Positions 26,301-34,001 of a stretch of 64,000 nucleotides of DNA are shown here, piece after piece; position 1 is the first letter of the stretch, and each line of letters begins with the position of its first letter. This DNA is from Rugosimonospora acidiphila. Its GTDB lineage: Bacteria > Actinomycetota > Actinomycetes > Mycobacteriales > Micromonosporaceae. The notes below the pieces were generated by a model. It was not told the DNA's origin, ran no database searches, and worked only from the letters and a program-made list of their open reading frames with translations. Both the position numbers and the translations under genes were made by a program. Where the stretch lies: contig NZ_BAABJQ010000011.1 in assembly GCF_039543385.1 (NCBI RefSeq), positions 1-64,000 on the forward strand, in the 5' to 3' direction.

Positions 26301-27643
26301 CCCTTGGGCGTGCCCAGCCCGGTCGGCCCGTCGTAGCCGACCCCGGCGGTGCACAGGTAGGCCGGGCTGCAGCTGCCGTTGGCTCCGGTGGTCACGTCGT
26401 TGAGCGCGTCGGGGTTCGCGTACGGGTACGAGTTCGGGTAGCTGCCCGGCGCCGGAGTGCCGGCCACCGCGTACACCGCCGCGATGATGGGTGATGCCGC
26501 GCTGGTTCCGCCGGCGACCCCCCAGCCGTCGCCGTCCTCGCCGTAGGTGTCGTACGTCGCCACACCGGTGGCCGGGTCGGACACCGCGGAGACGTCACCC
26601 ACGGTGCGCTTGTCGCAGCCCGTGTCGTGCTGGAAGGCCGGCTTCGGCTCGTACAGCGAACAGCCGCTGCCCGGGCCGCCGTACCCGTTGTGCCACACCG
26701 ATTCCGACCAGCCCCGGGTGCTGGAATCGCGGACCAGCGAGGTGCCGCCCGCCGCCGTCACATAGCTGGACGCGGCCGGGTACTGCACGCCGTAGTCGCC
26801 GTCCCCGGTGCTGGCCACCATGGCCACTCCCGGGTGGTTGTAGTACGGGTCGAGGTCGGTCGGGAAGGATGGGTCCTCGCCGCTGCCCGGTGTGCTCGTG
26901 TAACCCGAGCCGTAGCTGTTGGAGACGTACTTCGCGCCCAAGGTGACGGCCTCGTCGGCCGCGATGGCCAGGTCGAGGCCGTCGTTGAAGTCGGCCTCGA
27001 CGAGCAGAATGTGAGCGGCCGGCGCGATGGCGGAGACCATGTCCAGATCCAGCGAGATCTCGCCGGCCCAGCCGGAGTCCGGGTCCGGGTAGTCGGTCCC
27101 GCCACGCTGGTCCACCTTGCGCAGGCAGCCGGTGTCGGTCGTGCATGGCGGCAGGCCGTACTGCTGCCGGTAGACGGCCAGGTCGGCCTCGGCGTTCGGG
27201 TCGTCGAACGCGTCGATGATGGCCACGGTCGCGCCGGCACCGCCGTCCGCCGGCAACCCGTACGCGCTGGCCAGGTCGGCCGGCCCGTACCCGGCCGGGG
27301 TGTCCGCCGGCCGCAGCCCCCGGCTGGGCTTGATGTCGCGTCGGCGCAGCGCGAAGCAGGCGGCCTCGCCCTTCTTCGGTGCGGGACACAGCGCCTCGAC
27401 ATCGAGCTTGCTCGTCGTGCCGGTGGCCGCGCGGCCGGTCGACGCGCCGCCGGGCGCGGCCGGTCCTGCCGCGTTGCCGGACGGTGCGCGCGCGGCAGGC
27501 CCGTCCGGCATGGCGTGTGCGGTGGCGGGCAGCCCGAACACCGCGATGGCGAGCGCCGCCGCGGCGGCGAGCAGACCTCTCCGGGCGGGTGAGTGGCTTC
27601 TCCCGGTGTGGAAGCCGGGTTGGATGATCCGGGGTATGTGCAT
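23360..27643 (-). CDS. Large secreted S53 (sedolisin) protease with regulatory-like and kelch domains
   Basis: 1427 residues from ATG 27643 (GGAGGA 6 nt upstream). Signal peptide about 1-44 (ending ATAHA). Sedolisin domain about 110-455: E195/D199 in GWAGEISLDLDMV, oxyanion Asp about 281 in ASTGDGDYG, and Ser 381 in GGTSAASP. Then come carboxypeptidase regulatory-like domains (ITGTVTDAGTHAPIAGATV; VSGTVTDGSGHGWPLYAKL), a MAM/jelly-roll-like domain (FDGSTQTFEGTDTPAGWTV through WWEVDNVFLGSRTC), another regulatory-like domain, five to six kelch repeats (for example KVEIYDPATNAWSTGADNP, AYAYDPDSDSWSPVADLP) and a final regulatory-like domain. It is expected to digest proteins outside the cell, with the C-terminal modules binding polymers or cell surface. 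Confidence 0.92.
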   Translation of the reverse strand: MHIPRIIQPGFHTGRSHSPARRGLLAAAAALAIAVFGLPATAHAMPDGPAARAPSGNAAGPAAPGGASTGRAATGTTSKLDVEALCPAPKKGEAACFALRRRDIKPSRGLRPADTPAGYGPADLASAYGLPADGGAGATVAIIDAFDDPNAEADLAVYRQQYGLPPCTTDTGCLRKVDQRGGTDYPDPDSGWAGEISLDLDMVSAIAPAAHILLVEADFNDGLDLAIAADEAVTLGAKYVSNSYGSGYTSTPGSGEDPSFPTDLDPYYNHPGVAMVASTGDGDYGVQYPAASSYVTAAGGTSLVRDSSTRGWSESVWHNGYGGPGSGCSLYEPKPAFQHDTGCDKRTVGDVSAVSDPATGVATYDTYGEDGDGWGVAGGTSAASPIIAAVYAVAGTPAPGSYPNSYPYANPDALNDVTTGANGSCSPAYLCTAGVGYDGPTGLGTPKGLEAFTTGPHGDITGTVTDAGTHAPIAGATVSTSDMNTSTDAAGHFDLSVPAGSYDLTVAAYGYGSATVTGVAVADGATVTENVALSALPSATVSGTVTDGSGHGWPLYAKLSVDGVPGAPVFTDPYTGHYELQLPQGQTYHLKVTANYPGYQTVTRDVTVGTHDATADVAVPVDATSCTAAGYQESFDGSTQTFEGTDTPAGWTVTDANANGGWEFDDPEPRGNLTGGTGGFAIVDSDYLGEGKTEDTVLTTPVVNFSGTTAPDLSFDTDYRSFLNGEANVDVTVNGGATWTNLWHHDADSVTGPAHVDLPLPQAAGKPAVQLRFHYVGMWAYWWEVDNVFLGSRTCDPVHGGLVAGQVTDANTKAGVNGAVVSTVDSDVATGTSAATPDDPNLGDGFYWLFSPVTGAHQFTASKPHYASPSKSVKVAANFTTKANFALAAGQLKVTPTSITKTVPWQGQATATVTVKNTGGQPATLNIAEQSGAFQQASRTTGAPLNLVRTTVNRHSMSAAVKAAKAAGRAAGKAAADDSPADAPWTAIPDYPATIQDNLAGSDDGKLYSAFGFDGEEDLADLYTYDPDAGSWTKLASAADTREHPGGGFIGGKLIAAGGWGASGDPDPKVEIYDPATNAWSTGADNPKPYAAGGSAVLGNRLYQVGGCGTDTCGNSDVQVYDAASNSWSSAAAYPEPVAWESCGGIDGKVYCAGGTTDEAAITHAYAYDPDSDSWSPVADLPIDLWAADTATSGGQLLVSGGVTAGSSTITNQGYAFDPDSGQWSALPNSNNSLYRGGGACGFYKVGGNPGGPLGTPPLANSEVLPGFADCAAGSGDVSWLSANPTSLTLAPGASATVTVTLDATAPDITQPGTFTASLALRSDTPYSLAPVNVTMTVKPPKTWGKIAGAITSASGAPIAGATVQVDTWAASYTLKTDSNGQYALWLDVRNNPLQVIVAKDGYQPQVRTVKIAKGTTTTANFALKTA

Positions 27644-27906
27644 CAAGGTCCTCCAGCCTCGTTGCACCTGGCCGGCCCTTGATCAGGGTCGACGGCGAAA
27701 CTCCATGTATCGCCGCCATTACCCTGCATAGAAAAAAGTGAATGTGTCAACGAACCGCGCTGGTGTAATTGCGTCAAGAGGATGACTCGTTACAAAAACC
27801 TTACGGCGGTTCACGTGCACATCAGGCATTGCGGACGCCGACACGCCGGCACGACGGGCGTCGAGGTGGGGTAAGAATGACGAGTACCCAGGCAGAAAGG
27901 ATCATC

Positions 27907-28449
27907 ATGTCTTTGTTGGATCGCGCCACCGCGCCGGATCCGTTCGACATTCTCCCGGCCCGACCGGCGTTCATGTTGAGCAGCACCGACATCGCCGACG
28001 GGCAGCCGCTGGATTCGAGGTTCGCGCACGGCAGCGTCGGCGGCGAGAACGTCAGCCCGCAGCTGAGCTGGTCCGGGTTCCCGGCCGAGACCAAGGGCTT
28101 CGTCGTGACCTGTTTCGATCCGGACGCGCCCACCGGAAGCGGGTTCTGGCACTGGGTCCTGGTCGGCCTGCCGGCCTCCGTCACCGAGTTGCCGGCCGGT
28201 GCGGGTGCGGCCGGCATGCTGCCGCCCGGTGCCTTTCACGTCCGCAACGACTACGGCGACCTGAACTACGGCGGCTCCGCCCCGCCGGCGGGCGACGTGG
28301 TGCACCGGTACGTGTTCACGGTGCACGCGATCGACGTCGAGGACCTCGGCCTCAACGACTCGGTCAGCCCGGCCTACGTCGGCTTCAACCTGGCCTTCCA
28401 CACCCTGGCCCGGGCCACCCTGCGGCCCACCTTCCAGGTGGCGGCGTAA
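27907..28449 (+). CDS. YbhB/YbcL-type Raf kinase inhibitor-like (PEBP) protein
   Basis: 180 residues from ATG 27907 (AAAGGA 6 nt upstream); an ATG at 27877 would add 10 residues. PEBP motifs: SSTDIADGQPLDSRFAH, NVSPQLSWSGFP, TCFDPDAPTGSGFWHWVLVGLP (the DPDxP...HW ligand pocket), GYGG-like LNYGGSAPPAGDVVHRYVFTVHA (the GxxPPxGxxHRY motif). Bacterial homologues bind small anionic ligands; the physiological role is unclear. Convergent with the LLM oxidoreductase across a shared hairpin. Confidence 0.92.
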   Translation: MSLLDRATAPDPFDILPARPAFMLSSTDIADGQPLDSRFAHGSVGGENVSPQLSWSGFPAETKGFVVTCFDPDAPTGSGFWHWVLVGLPASVTELPAGAGAAGMLPPGAFHVRNDYGDLNYGGSAPPAGDVVHRYVFTVHAIDVEDLGLNDSVSPAYVGFNLAFHTLARATLRPTFQVAA

Positions 28450-28458
28450 CGACCCGAC

Positions 28459-28495
28459 ACCGGCGGCCCGGCCGTTTTCCGACCGGGCCGCCGGT
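28459..28495. terminator. Bidirectional 13-bp hairpin
   Basis: 28459-28471 pairs with 28483-28495; the loop contains TTTT. It lies between convergent genes ending at 28449 and 28535. Confidence 0.8.
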
Positions 28496-28534
28496 GATGC
28501 CAGCGATCCTCACGTTCTGCCGCGATGCGGCGGT

Positions 28535-29497
28535 CTACGACGACCGCAGCGCGGGCAGCAACTCCTTCTCCGCGAAGTCGAGGAACGCGCCCTGGCTCTC
28601 GCCGCCCACCTGGATCAGCGCCACGTGGGTGAAGCCCGAGTCGAGGTACCGACGCACCGCCGCCACGTGCTGGTCCAGGTCCGGACCGCACGGGATGGAC
28701 TCGGCCACCTGATCCTCGGTGACCGCGCTGCTGGCCCTCGCCATCGAATCGGGACCGGGCAGCTCCGACATCACCGGCCAGCCGAGCCCGAACCACGCGA
28801 ACTGCTGGTGCGCCATCCGGCGGCAGCGCCCCTCGTCCTGCCCGTAACAGAGCGCCACCTGCCCGTACCGGGGCCGGCGCACCCCGCCGCGCGCCTCGAA
28901 CTCCTGGACCAGGTCGGCCCTGGGCTCGGCGGCGATCATCGCGTCCCCGTACGCGGCGGCCAGCTCGCACGAGTCCGGACCGGACACCGCCACCCCGATC
29001 GGTACGCCCTCCGGCGGCCGGTCCCACAGTCGTGCCTCGGGCACGTCGAAGTACTCGCCGTCGTGGTGCACGGTCTGCCCGACCAGCAACGGCTGGATGA
29101 TCTGCAACGCCTCGGCGAACATCCGGTGCCGCTCGGTGGCGTGCGGCCAGCCACCCACCACGTGCTCGTTGATGTTCTCACCCGCGCCGAGCCCCAGGGT
29201 GAACCGGTTTTCGGACATCAGCGCTATGGTGGCTGCCTTCTGCGCGACCACGACCGGGTGGTACCGGCGGGTGGGGCAGGTGACAAAGGACATCAGGCGC
29301 ATCTGCTGGGTGGCGTACGCGACCGCACCCAACACCGCCCAGGCGTACGGAGAGTGCCCCTGCTCCTCCACCCACGGGTAGTAGTGATCCGAGGTGACCG
29401 CGAAGTCAAATCCCGCCTCCTCGGCACGGATCGCATCCTCGACCAGACGCCGCGGCCCGCGCTGTTCGCCCAGCAGCGTGTATCCGAACTCCGCCAT
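28535..29497 (-). CDS. F420-dependent LLM-class oxidoreductase, TIGR03557 family
   Basis: 320 residues. The start MAEFGYTLLGEQRGPRRLVEDAIRAEEAGFDFAVTSDHYYPW matches the TIGR03557 glucose-6-phosphate dehydrogenase-like subgroup of F420-dependent luciferase-like TIM barrels. GLGAGENINEHVVGGWP and RLMSFVTCPTRRYHP are cofactor and substrate loop motifs of that subgroup. The expected role is hydride transfer to or from coenzyme F420 in the cytoplasm; the substrate is not predictable. Confidence 0.9.
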   Translation of the reverse strand: MAEFGYTLLGEQRGPRRLVEDAIRAEEAGFDFAVTSDHYYPWVEEQGHSPYAWAVLGAVAYATQQMRLMSFVTCPTRRYHPVVVAQKAATIALMSENRFTLGLGAGENINEHVVGGWPHATERHRMFAEALQIIQPLLVGQTVHHDGEYFDVPEARLWDRPPEGVPIGVAVSGPDSCELAAAYGDAMIAAEPRADLVQEFEARGGVRRPRYGQVALCYGQDEGRCRRMAHQQFAWFGLGWPVMSELPGPDSMARASSAVTEDQVAESIPCGPDLDQHVAAVRRYLDSGFTHVALIQVGGESQGAFLDFAEKELLPALRSS

Positions 29498-29612
29498 GGT
29501 TCTCCGTCCACCTCCCGTTTTTGCCCTATGGATGCATAGCCGACCAAGAGATCAACTAACCTGCCGCCGGGCACCGGTTAGCGGGTAGTCGAGCCGGGGT
29601 AAGCGGCCCGGG

Positions 29613-30365
29613 ATGAGCGAGCTGGCGTGGCTTGGTGTGGTGCGGCACGGTCAGAGCGCCGGCAACGTGGCGGCCGAGCGGGCCGAGGCGGCCGGCGAGG
29701 AGCTGGTCGATCTGCGGATCAGCGACGCCGACGTGCGGCTGACTGAGACCGGTCGGGAACAGGGCGCCGCCATCGGACGCTGGATGGCCGAGCTGCCGTC
29801 CCGGGAACGGCCGCAGGTGGTGTTCAGCTCCCCATACCGGCGCGCCATGCAGACCGCCGAACTGGCCGTGGCCGCCGCCGGGTTCGGGGCGCCGCCGCTG
29901 CTGATGGACGAGCGGTTGCGCGACCGCGAGCTGGGCGTCCTCGACCTGCTCACCAGCAGGGGTGTGACCGCCCGGCGGCCGGAGGAGGCCGAGCGCAAGC
30001 GCCGGCTGGGCCGCTTCTACTACCGCCCGCCGGGCGGGGAGTCCTGGGCGGACGTCGCGCTACGGCTGCGTACCCTGCTGGGCGATCTGCGCCTGGAGTA
30101 CCCGGGGCAGCGCGTGCTGCTGGTCGCCCACGAGTCGGTCATCTTCCTGCTCCGGTACGTCATCGAGCGGCTGAGCCAGGAGCGGCTGCTGGAGCTGGTC
30201 GAGGCGACCACGCTGGCCAACGCGTCGCTGTGTTCCTGGCGACGCGACGACGGCCGGCTGCGCCCGTCGGTGTTCAACTGGGTGGGGCACCTGACCGAGC
30301 AGGGCGTGCCGACCACCCAACAGGAGCAGGTCGTCGCGCAGCCGGGCCGCGCACCGCGCCGTTGA
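29613..30365 (+). CDS. Histidine phosphatase family protein
   Basis: 250 residues. GVVRHGQSAGN is the RHG catalytic motif with the phosphorylated His, FSSPYRRAMQTAEL carries the second Arg, ERLRDRELGVLD the acid, and LLVAHESVI the second catalytic His. The insertion LLTSRGVTARRPEEAERKRRLGRFYYRPPGGESWADV is like broad-specificity actinobacterial phosphatases rather than glycolytic mutase. Substrate unknown. A polar 20-residue tail follows the domain. Confidence 0.9.
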   Translation: MSELAWLGVVRHGQSAGNVAAERAEAAGEELVDLRISDADVRLTETGREQGAAIGRWMAELPSRERPQVVFSSPYRRAMQTAELAVAAAGFGAPPLLMDERLRDRELGVLDLLTSRGVTARRPEEAERKRRLGRFYYRPPGGESWADVALRLRTLLGDLRLEYPGQRVLLVAHESVIFLLRYVIERLSQERLLELVEATTLANASLCSWRRDDGRLRPSVFNWVGHLTEQGVPTTQQEQVVAQPGRAPRR

Positions 30366-30385
30366 ACGGGCCGCGCAGCGTGCCG

Positions 30386-30952
30386 TTAGGCGGGCCGCAG
30401 CAGCGGCAGGAAGATGTCGTCGACGATCTCGGTGAGCGTGGACTCGTCGACCACGCGGTGGCGCAGTAGGAGTTCGTGGCGGATCAGGTCGGTGGGCAGC
30501 CGCGCGATGCGCGGCGTCACCGCGTCGAGCCGTACCTCGCCGCGCTCGGCGCCGCGCTCGAGGATGGTCGCCATCGCGTCCTCCAACACGTGGATGAAGT
30601 TCACCCGCAGCTCGCCCGACTCGGTCAGGATGCCGCTGATCAGATCGGGCGGCATCTGGCGGAAACGGCCGACCATGCGCTGCATGATGTCGAGTACGTC
30701 GCCCCGCACCGAACCGGTGTCCGGTAGGTCGTCCACGATCGAGGACCAGCGGTGGCGGATCGCGGAGAGGACCAGCTCCACCCGGTTGGGCCAGCGACGG
30801 TAGAGCACCTGCTTGCCGGTGCCGGCCCGGGCGGCGACTCCCTCCATGGTCAGCCGGGCGTAGCCGACCTCGGCCAGCTCGTCCCAGGTAGCCCGGAGGA
30901 TCGCCCCCTCAAGCTCCGTACCCCGGCGGCGCTGCGCGGTGATCCCGATCAC
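30386..30952 (-). CDS. TetR/AcrR family repressor of the adjacent exporter
   Basis: 188 residues. The N-terminal HTH (about residues 12-58) is ELEGAILRATWDELAEVGYARLTMEGVAARAGTGKQVLYRRWPNRVEL; the rest is the helical ligand domain (TetR_C_16-like). It is divergent from the MFS gene at 31032, and the 79-bp spacer carries two GAGAC-N5-GTCTC palindromes, so autoregulation and repression of the exporter are likely. Confidence 0.9.
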   Translation of the reverse strand: MIGITAQRRRGTELEGAILRATWDELAEVGYARLTMEGVAARAGTGKQVLYRRWPNRVELVLSAIRHRWSSIVDDLPDTGSVRGDVLDIMQRMVGRFRQMPPDLISGILTESGELRVNFIHVLEDAMATILERGAERGEVRLDAVTPRIARLPTDLIRHELLLRHRVVDESTLTEIVDDIFLPLLRPA

Positions 30953-30961
30953 CTCCGATTG

Positions 30962-31016
30962 GAGACTCTGCGTCTCTTAAGCCTACACTCGGCCGGAGTA
31001 AGAGACATGCCGTCTC
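30962..31016. promoter_or_regulatory. Two TetR operators GAGAC-N5-GTCTC
   Basis: Palindromes at 30962-30976 and 31002-31016 share the arms GAGAC/GTCTC with a 5-nt centre and start 40 bp apart. They sit just upstream of the repressor start (30952) and the exporter start (31032), so one could cover each promoter. Confidence 0.75.
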
Positions 31017-31031
31017 CTATTGGAGTCTGAG

Positions 31032-32708
31032 ATGACTGATCGCAACTCCGGCCCGAGCCTCGGCAGGCTCACCGCCATCCTGATCGTCGGCATCATCGCG
31101 CCGGTGCTGGACAGCACGATCGTCAACGTGGCGCTCGGCACCCTCGGCCGGGACCTGCACACCTCCGTGGCGAACATCCAGTGGGTGGTCACGGCGTACC
31201 TGCTGGCGCTGGCCATGGCCATCCCGCTGACCGGGTGGTCGGTCGCCCGGTACGGCGCCAAACGGATGTGGTTGAGCGCGCTGGTGGTCTTCCTCGCCGG
31301 CTCGGCGATGTGCGGCCTCGCCTGGAATGTGGGCTCGCTGATCGCGTTCCGTGCCTTCCAGGGGATCGGGGGCGGGCTGATGATCCCGATCATGCAGACG
31401 CTGCTGGTACAGGCGGCCGGGGGCAGGCCGCTCGGCCGGCTGATGGCCACGGTCAGCATGCCGGCGCTGGTCGGGCCGATCCTCGGCCCGGTCGTCGGCG
31501 GGCTGATCGTCGGCCACGAGAGCTGGCGCTGGATCTTCTACGTGAACGCCCCGGTCTGCCTGATCGCGCTGGCGCTGGCCTGGTGGGGCCTGCCGGCCGA
31601 CCGCACGGCCGCCGACCGCACGGCCCCGAACCGCACTGGCTCCGACCGCGCCGCCCCCAACCGCGCGCCACGCACCGGGTACCGGCTCGACGTCGTCGGG
31701 CTGGCGCTGATCTCGCCGGGGCTGGCCGCCGGAATCTTCGGGCTGTCACAGGTCGCCTCCGGCGGCCGGCCGGGGTTCTCCCGGCTCATCGCACCACAGG
31801 TCACCGTGCCGCTGGCCGTCTTCGTCGCGCTGATGGCCGCGTTCATCGCGCACACGCTGCGCACCCGCGCGGTCCCGGTCGTCGACCTGCGGCTGTTCGC
31901 GGTGCGATCGTTCCGTGCGGCGTCGGCCCTGTTGTTCCTGTCCGGCCTGTCGTTGTACGGCGCGATGCTGCTGCTGCCGCTGTACTACCAGCAGGTGCGC
32001 GGGGCGAGCGTGGTGGCGGCCGGCGTGGCGCTGGCGCCGCAGGGGCTCGGGAGCCTGCTCACCCGCTCCTGGCTGGGCCGGCTGACCGACCGGCTGGGCG
32101 CGCGACCGGTGATCCTGGTCTGCGTCCTGGTCACGCTGGCCGGCACCGTGCCGTTCGCCTTCGCCGGGGCGCACACGAACCAATGGGCGCTCGGCGCGGC
32201 GCTGGTGGTACGCGGTGCCGGCCTCGGCGGCGTCATGCTGGCCGTGATGACCGCCGCGTTCGACGGGCTGCGCCGCGACCAGGTGCCGCACGCCAGCAGC
32301 GCCACCCGGATCGCGCAGCAGGTCGGCGGGTCGTTCGGGGCGGCGGTACTGGCGGTGATCCTGCAGCATCAGCTTGGCGGCGGCGCCGATGCGGTCGCGG
32401 CGTACCGCGACGGGTTCTGGTGGGCGACCGGCTTCACGGTGATCGCGCTGATTCCCGCGCTGTTCCTGCCCGGCGCCCGCCGGCCTGCGCCGGAGACCCC
32501 GGACGAGTCAGTCCCGGTGGGGTCTGTCCCGGCCCGGTCCGCCGCGGGCGGGCCGGCCCCGGACCGGGCGGATGGCCTGGTCGCCCGGCCGATCGACGCG
32601 GCGCGAACCCCGGGGCCTGGAGGTAGGCCCCGGGGTCCGTGGACGGCGTCCGGGTTGCCCGGTCGCGCCCGTTGGCGCCGGTGGGAACGGCGAGCCAGGG
32701 ATTTTTAG
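31032..32708 (+). CDS. DHA2-type MFS multidrug exporter with unusual C-terminal extension
   Basis: 558 residues from ATG 31032 (GGAG 6 nt upstream). Fourteen-helix EmrB/QacA layout: motif D1-like LDSTIVNVALGTLGRDL, WVVTAYLLALA, motif A-like GWSVARYGAKRMW and motif C GPILGPVVGGLI. The central loop has degenerate repeats (DRTAADRTAPNRTGSDRAAPNR). Helices end near residue 485; the last ~75 residues are Pro/Arg/Gly-rich and read through a perfect terminator-like hairpin (32607-32636) until the stop, which overlaps the convergent protease stop. The tail may be the result of a lost stop. Proton-driven drug export, presumably induced through the divergent TetR. Confidence 0.9.
   Translation: MTDRNSGPSLGRLTAILIVGIIAPVLDSTIVNVALGTLGRDLHTSVANIQWVVTAYLLALAMAIPLTGWSVARYGAKRMWLSALVVFLAGSAMCGLAWNVGSLIAFRAFQGIGGGLMIPIMQTLLVQAAGGRPLGRLMATVSMPALVGPILGPVVGGLIVGHESWRWIFYVNAPVCLIALALAWWGLPADRTAADRTAPNRTGSDRAAPNRAPRTGYRLDVVGLALISPGLAAGIFGLSQVASGGRPGFSRLIAPQVTVPLAVFVALMAAFIAHTLRTRAVPVVDLRLFAVRSFRAASALLFLSGLSLYGAMLLLPLYYQQVRGASVVAAGVALAPQGLGSLLTRSWLGRLTDRLGARPVILVCVLVTLAGTVPFAFAGAHTNQWALGAALVVRGAGLGGVMLAVMTAAFDGLRRDQVPHASSATRIAQQVGGSFGAAVLAVILQHQLGGGADAVAAYRDGFWWATGFTVIALIPALFLPGARRPAPETPDESVPVGSVPARSAAGGPAPDRADGLVARPIDAARTPGPGGRPRGPWTASGLPGRARWRRWERRARDF
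32607..32636. terminator. 12-bp perfect hairpin inside the MFS 3' coding end
   Basis: ACCCCGGGGCCT (32607-32618) pairs with 32625-32636 around GGAGGT. It would be a normal intergenic terminator if the exporter stopped earlier; on the minus strand it lies 69 bp after the protease stop. Confidence 0.6.
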
Positions 32709-33754
32709 AAGACGCTGACCCCGTACGCGCTCAGCGCCTCGGTGACCGGCTGGAAGTAGGTGGTGCCGCCGCTGGTGCAGTTGCCGCTGCCGCCCGAGGT
32801 CAGGCCCAGCGCGACGGTGCCGGCGAACAGGGCGCCGCCACTGTCGCCGGACTCGGCGCACACGTTGGTCCGGATCAGGCCGGTGACCCTGCCCTCGGCG
32901 TAGGTGACCGTGGCGTTGACCTGCTGTACCGTGCCGCTGTGCACGTGGCTGGTGCTGCCGCTGCGCCGCACCGCCTGGCCGACGACCGCGTTGCCGGCCG
33001 AGGTGATGTCCTGGCTGCCGCTGTACAGGTCGACGGTGCCGGACGGGGTGCCGCTACCGGTCCAGCGCACGATCGCGTAGTCGTTGCCCGGGAAGCTGCT
33101 GCCGGCCGTGCTGCCCAGCAGAGTGGTGTGCGAGGAGTTGGAGTACCAGGTCGACGCGACGTTGCCGCAGTGCCCGGCGGTCAGGAAGTAGTACGTGCTC
33201 CCGCTGCGTACGGCGAAGCCCAGCGAGCAGCGGTACGCGCCACCGTAGATGGCGTCGCCACCGGCGATCTCGGTGCGGAAGGCGCCCTCGACCTGCTCGA
33301 CGCGTGCGGTGTTGCCGAGGCTCGCGGCGAGGGCCTTGACCTGGGCGAGGTGGGCGCCCGTGACGGTGCTGTCGACGGAGATGACGACCTGGTTGGTGAC
33401 GGGGTCGGTCGCCCACGCCGTGCCGGCGATCTCCGGGGAGCTGTTCAGCCTGGCGGTCGCCTGGGCCAACTGCGCGGCGCTGTGCGCGACCAGGCGCGGC
33501 TGCGCGCCCGCCGAACGGACGGTCTGGGCCAGCGCGGGGTCGCTGATGTTGACCACCATCTTGCCGGTGGCCTGGTCCAGGTAGCTGCCCGCGGCGCGGG
33601 AACCCAGCTGGCTGGCGAGTGCGGCAGCCGACTGGGGGGTCGCCGCGGTGGCGGCCTGCGCGGTGCCGGGTACCAGCATCATCGCGCCGGCGATCAGGGT
33701 GACCGCGCCGGTGAGCAGAGTGGTGCGCCGGTACGTGGACCTCGTGAGTCTCAC
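32705..33754 (-). CDS. Secreted S1 serine protease, streptogrisin/alpha-lytic type
   Basis: 349 residues: signal peptide 1-34 (ending PGTAQA), a pro-region to about 165 (SYLDQATGKMVVNISDPALAQTV, then VEQVEGAFRTEIAGGDAIYGG) and a mature chymotrypsin-fold domain. Triad: FLTAGHC (His), GNDYAIVRW (Asp) and ESGDSGGALF (Ser). Cysteines in YRCSLGF/GHCGN and VCAESGDS/GNCTSGG match the disulfides of streptogrisins. Extracellular protein digestion after pro-region removal. Stop codon overlaps that of the convergent exporter. Confidence 0.94.
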   Translation of the reverse strand: MRLTRSTYRRTTLLTGAVTLIAGAMMLVPGTAQAATAATPQSAAALASQLGSRAAGSYLDQATGKMVVNISDPALAQTVRSAGAQPRLVAHSAAQLAQATARLNSSPEIAGTAWATDPVTNQVVISVDSTVTGAHLAQVKALAASLGNTARVEQVEGAFRTEIAGGDAIYGGAYRCSLGFAVRSGSTYYFLTAGHCGNVASTWYSNSSHTTLLGSTAGSSFPGNDYAIVRWTGSGTPSGTVDLYSGSQDITSAGNAVVGQAVRRSGSTSHVHSGTVQQVNATVTYAEGRVTGLIRTNVCAESGDSGGALFAGTVALGLTSGGSGNCTSGGTTYFQPVTEALSAYGVSVF

Positions 33755-33920
33755 GAATACCTCCCGGGGAGTGAGACAGCATCGGCGTTCGCCGATATCA
33801 TCGGATGCTGCCAGTCTCGGAAGGTATAAACAAGCGTCGATTTATGAAATGAAGAAGTATCGGCGTATTTTTCGGCCGGGGCGCGGCGTGGGAACGCGAC
33901 GCGCCCCGGCAGCGGATCAT

Positions 33921-34001
33921 TGAGCCGCCTCAGGCGGGCAGGTGGATCGCTGGGCCGCCTCGGGCGGCAGGTGGATCGCTGAGCTGCCTCAGGCGGGCAG
34001 G
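33921..34001. repeat. Three tandem ~30-bp copies of the gpx stop region, each a hairpin
   Basis: Units at 33921-33950, 33951-33979 and 33980-34001 share T-G-A/G-GC-C/T-GCCTC-A/G-GGCGG-CAGG; the first two continue with TGGATCGC. The rightmost unit contains the last codons and TGA of the glutathione peroxidase gene, so the 3' end has been copied downstream twice. Each GCCTCAGGC core is self-complementary and may act as a terminator. Confidence 0.8.

Noticed and set aside
23249..26494. 1081-codon plus-strand frame opposite the S53 protease
   Set aside because: Low-complexity Arg/Val/Gly translation with no motifs; the minus strand encodes signal peptide, catalytic triad and domains.
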